This document shows positions 6,569 through 9,592 of a DNA stretch of 9,592 nucleotides, piece after piece. Every line of letters starts with the position of its first letter. The first letter of the stretch is position 1. Under the pieces are notes generated by a model. The model saw only the letters and a list, made by a program, of their open reading frames with translations. It made no database searches and was not told the DNA's origin. The stretch spans positions 1 to 9,592 of the forward strand of contig JAIOPF010000335.1 of assembly GCA_021414045.1 (NCBI GenBank), in the 5' to 3' direction. Source of the DNA: Deltaproteobacteria bacterium (GTDB lineage: Bacteria > UBA10199 > DSSB01). Position numbers and translations under genes: made by a program.

Positions 6569-7042
6569 TTATTCCGAGAGGGCCTTCAGCACTTCGTCGG
6601 AATGTCCCGCGACCTTCACCTTAGGAAAGATTTTCTTGAGCTTCCCCTGATTGTCGATGACGAAGGTGGAACGGACGATGCCCATGAACTTGCGGCCGTA
6701 GAGGCTCTTCTCTTGGTAGACGCCGTACTTGTCCGCGACTTTCTTGTCCGAGTCGGACAAGAGCGTCAATTTAAGCTTGTGCTTGGCGATGAATTTTTGA
6801 TGGCTGGCGGCGTCGTCGAAACTGACGCCCAAGATCACGGCGTCCTTCTTGGAAAACTTCGCGGCGTCTCCGCTGAAGTCGCAGGCTTCGGTAGTGCAGC
6901 CCGGAGTCATATCCTTGGGATAAAAATACAGGACGACGTTCTTCTTGCCCTTGAAGGAGCTAAGCTTGACCTTATTGCCGTCTTGGTCCGGCAACGTGAA
7001 GTCGGGAGCCGCGGCGCCCTCTTGGAGTTCTTTCTTGGCCAT
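6569..7042 (-). CDS. bcp: thiol peroxidase BCP/PrxQ (thioredoxin-dependent peroxiredoxin)
   Basis: The protein has 157 residues, the normal length for the BCP/PrxQ family, cytoplasmic enzymes that reduce hydrogen peroxide and organic hydroperoxides using thioredoxin. It shows APDFTLPDQDGN (12-23) and YFYPKDMTPGCTTEACDF (39-56). The peroxidatic Cys49 and the resolving Cys54 sit five residues apart, the arrangement of the two-Cys atypical subgroup. RSTFVIDNQGKL near the C-terminus is also typical. ATG 7042 has AGAGGA about 7 nt upstream, overlapping the TAG stop of the isocitrate dehydrogenase gene; the gap between the genes is 10 nt. It belongs to the same transcript as that gene and the acyltransferase. 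Confidence 0.95.
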   Translation of the reverse strand: MAKKELQEGAAAPDFTLPDQDGNKVKLSSFKGKKNVVLYFYPKDMTPGCTTEACDFSGDAAKFSKKDAVILGVSFDDAASHQKFIAKHKLKLTLLSDSDKKVADKYGVYQEKSLYGRKFMGIVRSTFVIDNQGKLKKIFPKVKVAGHSDEVLKALSE

Positions 7043-7052
7043 GGAGATTCCT

Positions 7053-8064
<1,012 letters not shown>

Positions 8065-8066
<2 letters not shown>

Positions 8067-8078
8067 ATCCCGGGATAT
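8065..8078. repeat. perfect 14-nt palindrome over the isocitrate dehydrogenase start codon
   Basis: ATATCCCGGGATAT is a perfect palindrome that includes the first two bases of the start codon and overlaps the end of the -10 box. It could be an operator or affect initiation. It could equally be chance. Confidence 0.45.
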
Positions 8079-8104
8079 TTAGGGCCCGGGGCTTCATCCG
8101 TCAA
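8076..8104 (-). promoter_or_regulatory. putative promoter of the idh-bcp cluster, near-leaderless
   Basis: On the minus strand TTGACG (8104-8099, five of six consensus positions) is followed after exactly 17 nt by TAAATA (8081-8076). Only 9 nt separate the -10 box from the ATG at 8066. Transcription would therefore begin 0-3 nt before the start codon. The gap back to the gene upstream (8067-8134) holds nothing else I can support. Confidence 0.5.
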
Positions 8105-8134
8105 TGAATTCGTTCCTGAGACGAAGGCGAGGCC

Positions 8135-9232
8135 CTATTCGCAAGCCTTGGGAATCGTCAGCGAGTCCGTCGGCTCGGTCCACCAGAAGGAAGCGATCTG
8201 AGGCAGATAATGAATGGCCTGAAAGTTGTCGCAGAACTGGTTCATCTTGCCGAAGAGCAAGGCGATGGTCTCGCCGGGATGGGTTTGGTAGAACTTCATG
8301 ATCTCGCGAACCGCATAGGCCTCGGGCAATTCGAACATCAATCGTTGGAACTCGGGATCCTTGCGAACCTCGGCGCCTTTGCTGCCGTGCTTGATCCAAA
8401 GCTGGGCCAAATGGTCGTAGGAATCGCCGCTCTCCTCGGGTGAAAGGGTGCGATGCAGCGAGACGTCCTCGTGCTTGAGGGCATAGATGATGGCGGCTTG
8501 CTTGTAGGCCGCCAAAAGCCGGAAGTATTGGGGTTGTCGCTCCGAGGGAAGGTCGAGCTTGTTGAAGAACTTGGAAAAATCTCCCAAACCCTCCTTGACG
8601 TACTTCATCAAAGGCGCGCGATCTCCCGCGGGAAAATCCACCGGCAAATCCTCGACAAAGACGTGCTTCGGCGCCAAGCCTTCGAGGGACTTCACGATAT
8701 GCCACTGGTATTGAATCGTGTCCTCGTATCCGTCCAGCGAAGCCAGGGTATTATCCATGTCGGGCATGGCGCCGTAGCTTTGCCGGAAGAAAAGAATGGT
8801 CCCGAATTTCTGGGGATCGCCGGTCAGGTCATAACGCGCCCGGTAGTCGCCACTGGTCAAGACTTGGCCTTGCGGGAGGAAGCCTTCGGGGGCTTTCGGG
8901 GGAACCGAAGCGCAGCCCGCGAACCCTCCCAAGGTGAACATCGCCAATCCGCTCAGGCTGGCATTAAAAGGATTGTCCGAATCGGGGATGCCTTGGCTTG
9001 AGGGAAAAGGGGAGTTCTTCCAGATCTCCGTCGAGAAACGCGAGAAAACGCTCTGACCGCGATACAAATCGAAGGCGGCTTGCCTCTCGAAGCTGGACCT
9101 GGCTTCCAGGCCGCTCAGCGACGCGTCGGCGCGGCAAACCAACTCGGGCTGCTTGGAAATGGGAAGGGAAAAAGAACGGTCAAAGAACGGTTCGGTCGCG
9201 GCGCGACAGACCGGATAAGTGTCATACGACAT
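8135..9232 (-). CDS. unrecognised protein, possibly a degenerate ChaN/TraB-like (Tiki superfamily) protein
   Basis: I do not recognise this gene. From ATG 9232 it has 365 residues; a GTG at 9244 would add four, but lacks a ribosome binding site and abuts a possible -10 box. Numbering from that GTG, residues 1-95 are polar with two Cys. Residues 97-111 form a short hydrophobic stretch ending GGFAGC, like a lipoprotein box but internal and with no basic lead. The C-terminal 230 residues show TILFFRQSYG, then QYQWHIVKSL, then a strand KHVFVEDLP. Near the end is a strand HPGETIALLFGKMN. This order recalls ChaN/TraB/EreA-type proteins (GExH, then Q and E, then GxxH), but the hallmark residues are replaced, so the link is tentative. 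It sits between nuoI and the isocitrate dehydrogenase gene on the same strand, with 95 nt to nuoI and 68 nt to the latter. Confidence 0.75.
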   Translation of the reverse strand: MSYDTYPVCRAATEPFFDRSFSLPISKQPELVCRADASLSGLEARSSFERQAAFDLYRGQSVFSRFSTEIWKNSPFPSSQGIPDSDNPFNASLSGLAMFTLGGFAGCASVPPKAPEGFLPQGQVLTSGDYRARYDLTGDPQKFGTILFFRQSYGAMPDMDNTLASLDGYEDTIQYQWHIVKSLEGLAPKHVFVEDLPVDFPAGDRAPLMKYVKEGLGDFSKFFNKLDLPSERQPQYFRLLAAYKQAAIIYALKHEDVSLHRTLSPEESGDSYDHLAQLWIKHGSKGAEVRKDPEFQRLMFELPEAYAVREIMKFYQTHPGETIALLFGKMNQFCDNFQAIHYLPQIASFWWTEPTDSLTIPKACE

Positions 9233-9247
9233 GGAGTGCCCCACTCA

Positions 9248-9277
9248 ATTGTATTAGAACGCAGGCATTTGTCGGAA
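9248..9277 (-). promoter_or_regulatory. weak putative promoter of the unrecognised gene
   Basis: On the minus strand TACAAT (9253-9248, five of six) is preceded after 18 nt by TTCCGA (9277-9272, about three of six). The ATG at 9232 lies 15 nt past the -10 box and the GTG at 9244 only 3 nt past it. The ATG is therefore the only workable start if this promoter is real. Read-through from the nuo genes is an alternative. Confidence 0.3.
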
Positions 9278-9327
9278 ATCGGCGGAATTGGTTGCCTAAA
9301 TTCCGCGAAAACCCGGAAAAACCCCGG

Positions 9328-9592
9328 TCAATACAAGGCGATGGAATATGGGCTTTTGGACTCGGGATGGTTGTGGAGCAGGTATTCCTTGTCCACGATG
9401 AAGTGCTCGCGGGTATAGCCCGCCTGCTCGATCTTCATGGTGTCCATGCGGATGGCGTCGCAGGGACAGGCCTCGACGCAGAGGGAACAGTAAACGCAGC
9501 GCAGCAGATTGATATTGTAGACCGCGGGGTATTTCTCGACGCGGGGATCGGGATGCTCGGCGGCGACGATCTCGATGCAATTCGCCGGGCAG
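9328..9592 (-). CDS. nuoI: NADH-quinone oxidoreductase subunit I, C-terminal part
   Basis: Only the last 87 residues are in the window; the gene enters from the right edge with no start. The visible part opens with CPANCIEI, the end of the first 4Fe-4S motif. It then has CVYCSLCVEACP (residues 32-43 of the fragment), the complete CxxCxxCxxxCP motif of the second cluster, and ends in SPYSIALY. The spacing between the two motifs and the tail after them fit NuoI, the peripheral-arm subunit that carries clusters N6a and N6b and passes electrons towards quinone. An extra Cys directly follows the second CP (CPCDAI). Another two-cluster ferredoxin is less likely. The other nuo genes presumably lie upstream, outside the window. 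Downstream I see only a weak 4-bp CCGG stem, so no clear terminator. Confidence 0.92.
   Translation of the reverse strand, partial: CPANCIEIVAAEHPDPRVEKYPAVYNINLLRCVYCSLCVEACPCDAIRMDTMKIEQAGYTREHFIVDKEYLLHNHPESKSPYSIALY

Noticed and set aside
8094..8705. 203-residue minus-strand frame within the unrecognised gene
   Set aside because: It has Arg/Gly-rich low-information composition. The longer frame at 8135-9232 has better amino-acid make-up and secondary-structure pattern.
9233..9244. GTG start adding four residues to the unrecognised protein
   Set aside because: It has no ribosome binding site and lies 3 nt from a possible -10 box. The ATG at 9232 is more plausible.
9309..9326. CCGG...CCGG inverted repeat after nuoI as a terminator
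   Set aside because: The stem is only 4 bp and the following T-run is short, so it is too weak to call.
9296..9580. 94-residue minus-strand frame at the right end
   Set aside because: It is an Arg-rich out-of-frame reading of nuoI. The neighbouring frame carries the iron-sulfur motifs.

Overview
The window reads as ordinary chromosome of a fairly GC-rich, Gram-negative bacterium. Complex I (nuoI), a DUF1254/DUF1214 protein with a Sec signal peptide and an acyltransferase-3 membrane protein all point that way. A DUF11 surface protein ending in a Cys-containing sorting-like tail, an NAD-type isocitrate dehydrogenase and a rhodanese-MoeB fusion suggest a deltaproteobacterial-type lineage (Myxococcota, Bdellovibrionota or a relative). 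That placement is inference and weakly held. I see no phage, insertion sequence, CRISPR array or defence genes.

Layout: 1-174 holds two minus-strand tRNA genes, tRNA-His(GTG) followed by tRNA-Arg(TCG), the latter cut by the window edge. 264-1597 is a self-contained minus-strand unit: a perfect -35 promoter, a secreted DUF11 protein and a strong rho-independent terminator. 1604-2465 is a second minus-strand unit in which tRNA-Arg(TCT) lies 42 nt upstream of a polytopic membrane protein built from four repeats, ended by its own terminator. 2545-3790 carries the only plus-strand gene, an N-terminal rhodanese fused to a MoeB/ThiF-type E1 enzyme, with its own promoter and a good Shine-Dalgarno. 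3821-5204 is a DUF1254/DUF1214 gene broken by a frameshift that fits a loss of about 20 nt.

5294-8066 is a compact minus-strand cluster: NAD-type isocitrate dehydrogenase, then bcp/PrxQ peroxiredoxin, an acyltransferase-3 membrane protein and a divergent cold-shock-domain protein. Spacings are 10 nt, 2 nt and a 38-nt overlap, so co-transcription and translational coupling are likely. A promoter placed very close to the isocitrate dehydrogenase start implies a nearly leaderless message. Upstream, 8135-9232 encodes an unrecognised protein of about 365 residues. The window ends in the C-terminal part of nuoI, whose remaining subunit genes would lie beyond the right edge.

Most genes are housekeeping. 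The items most worth a second look are the four-repeat membrane protein and its tRNA-linked, Shine-Dalgarno-poor start, the disrupted DUF1254 gene, the Cys-CTERM-like DUF11 protein, and the unrecognised 365-residue protein. I did not find a convincing new multi-gene system.
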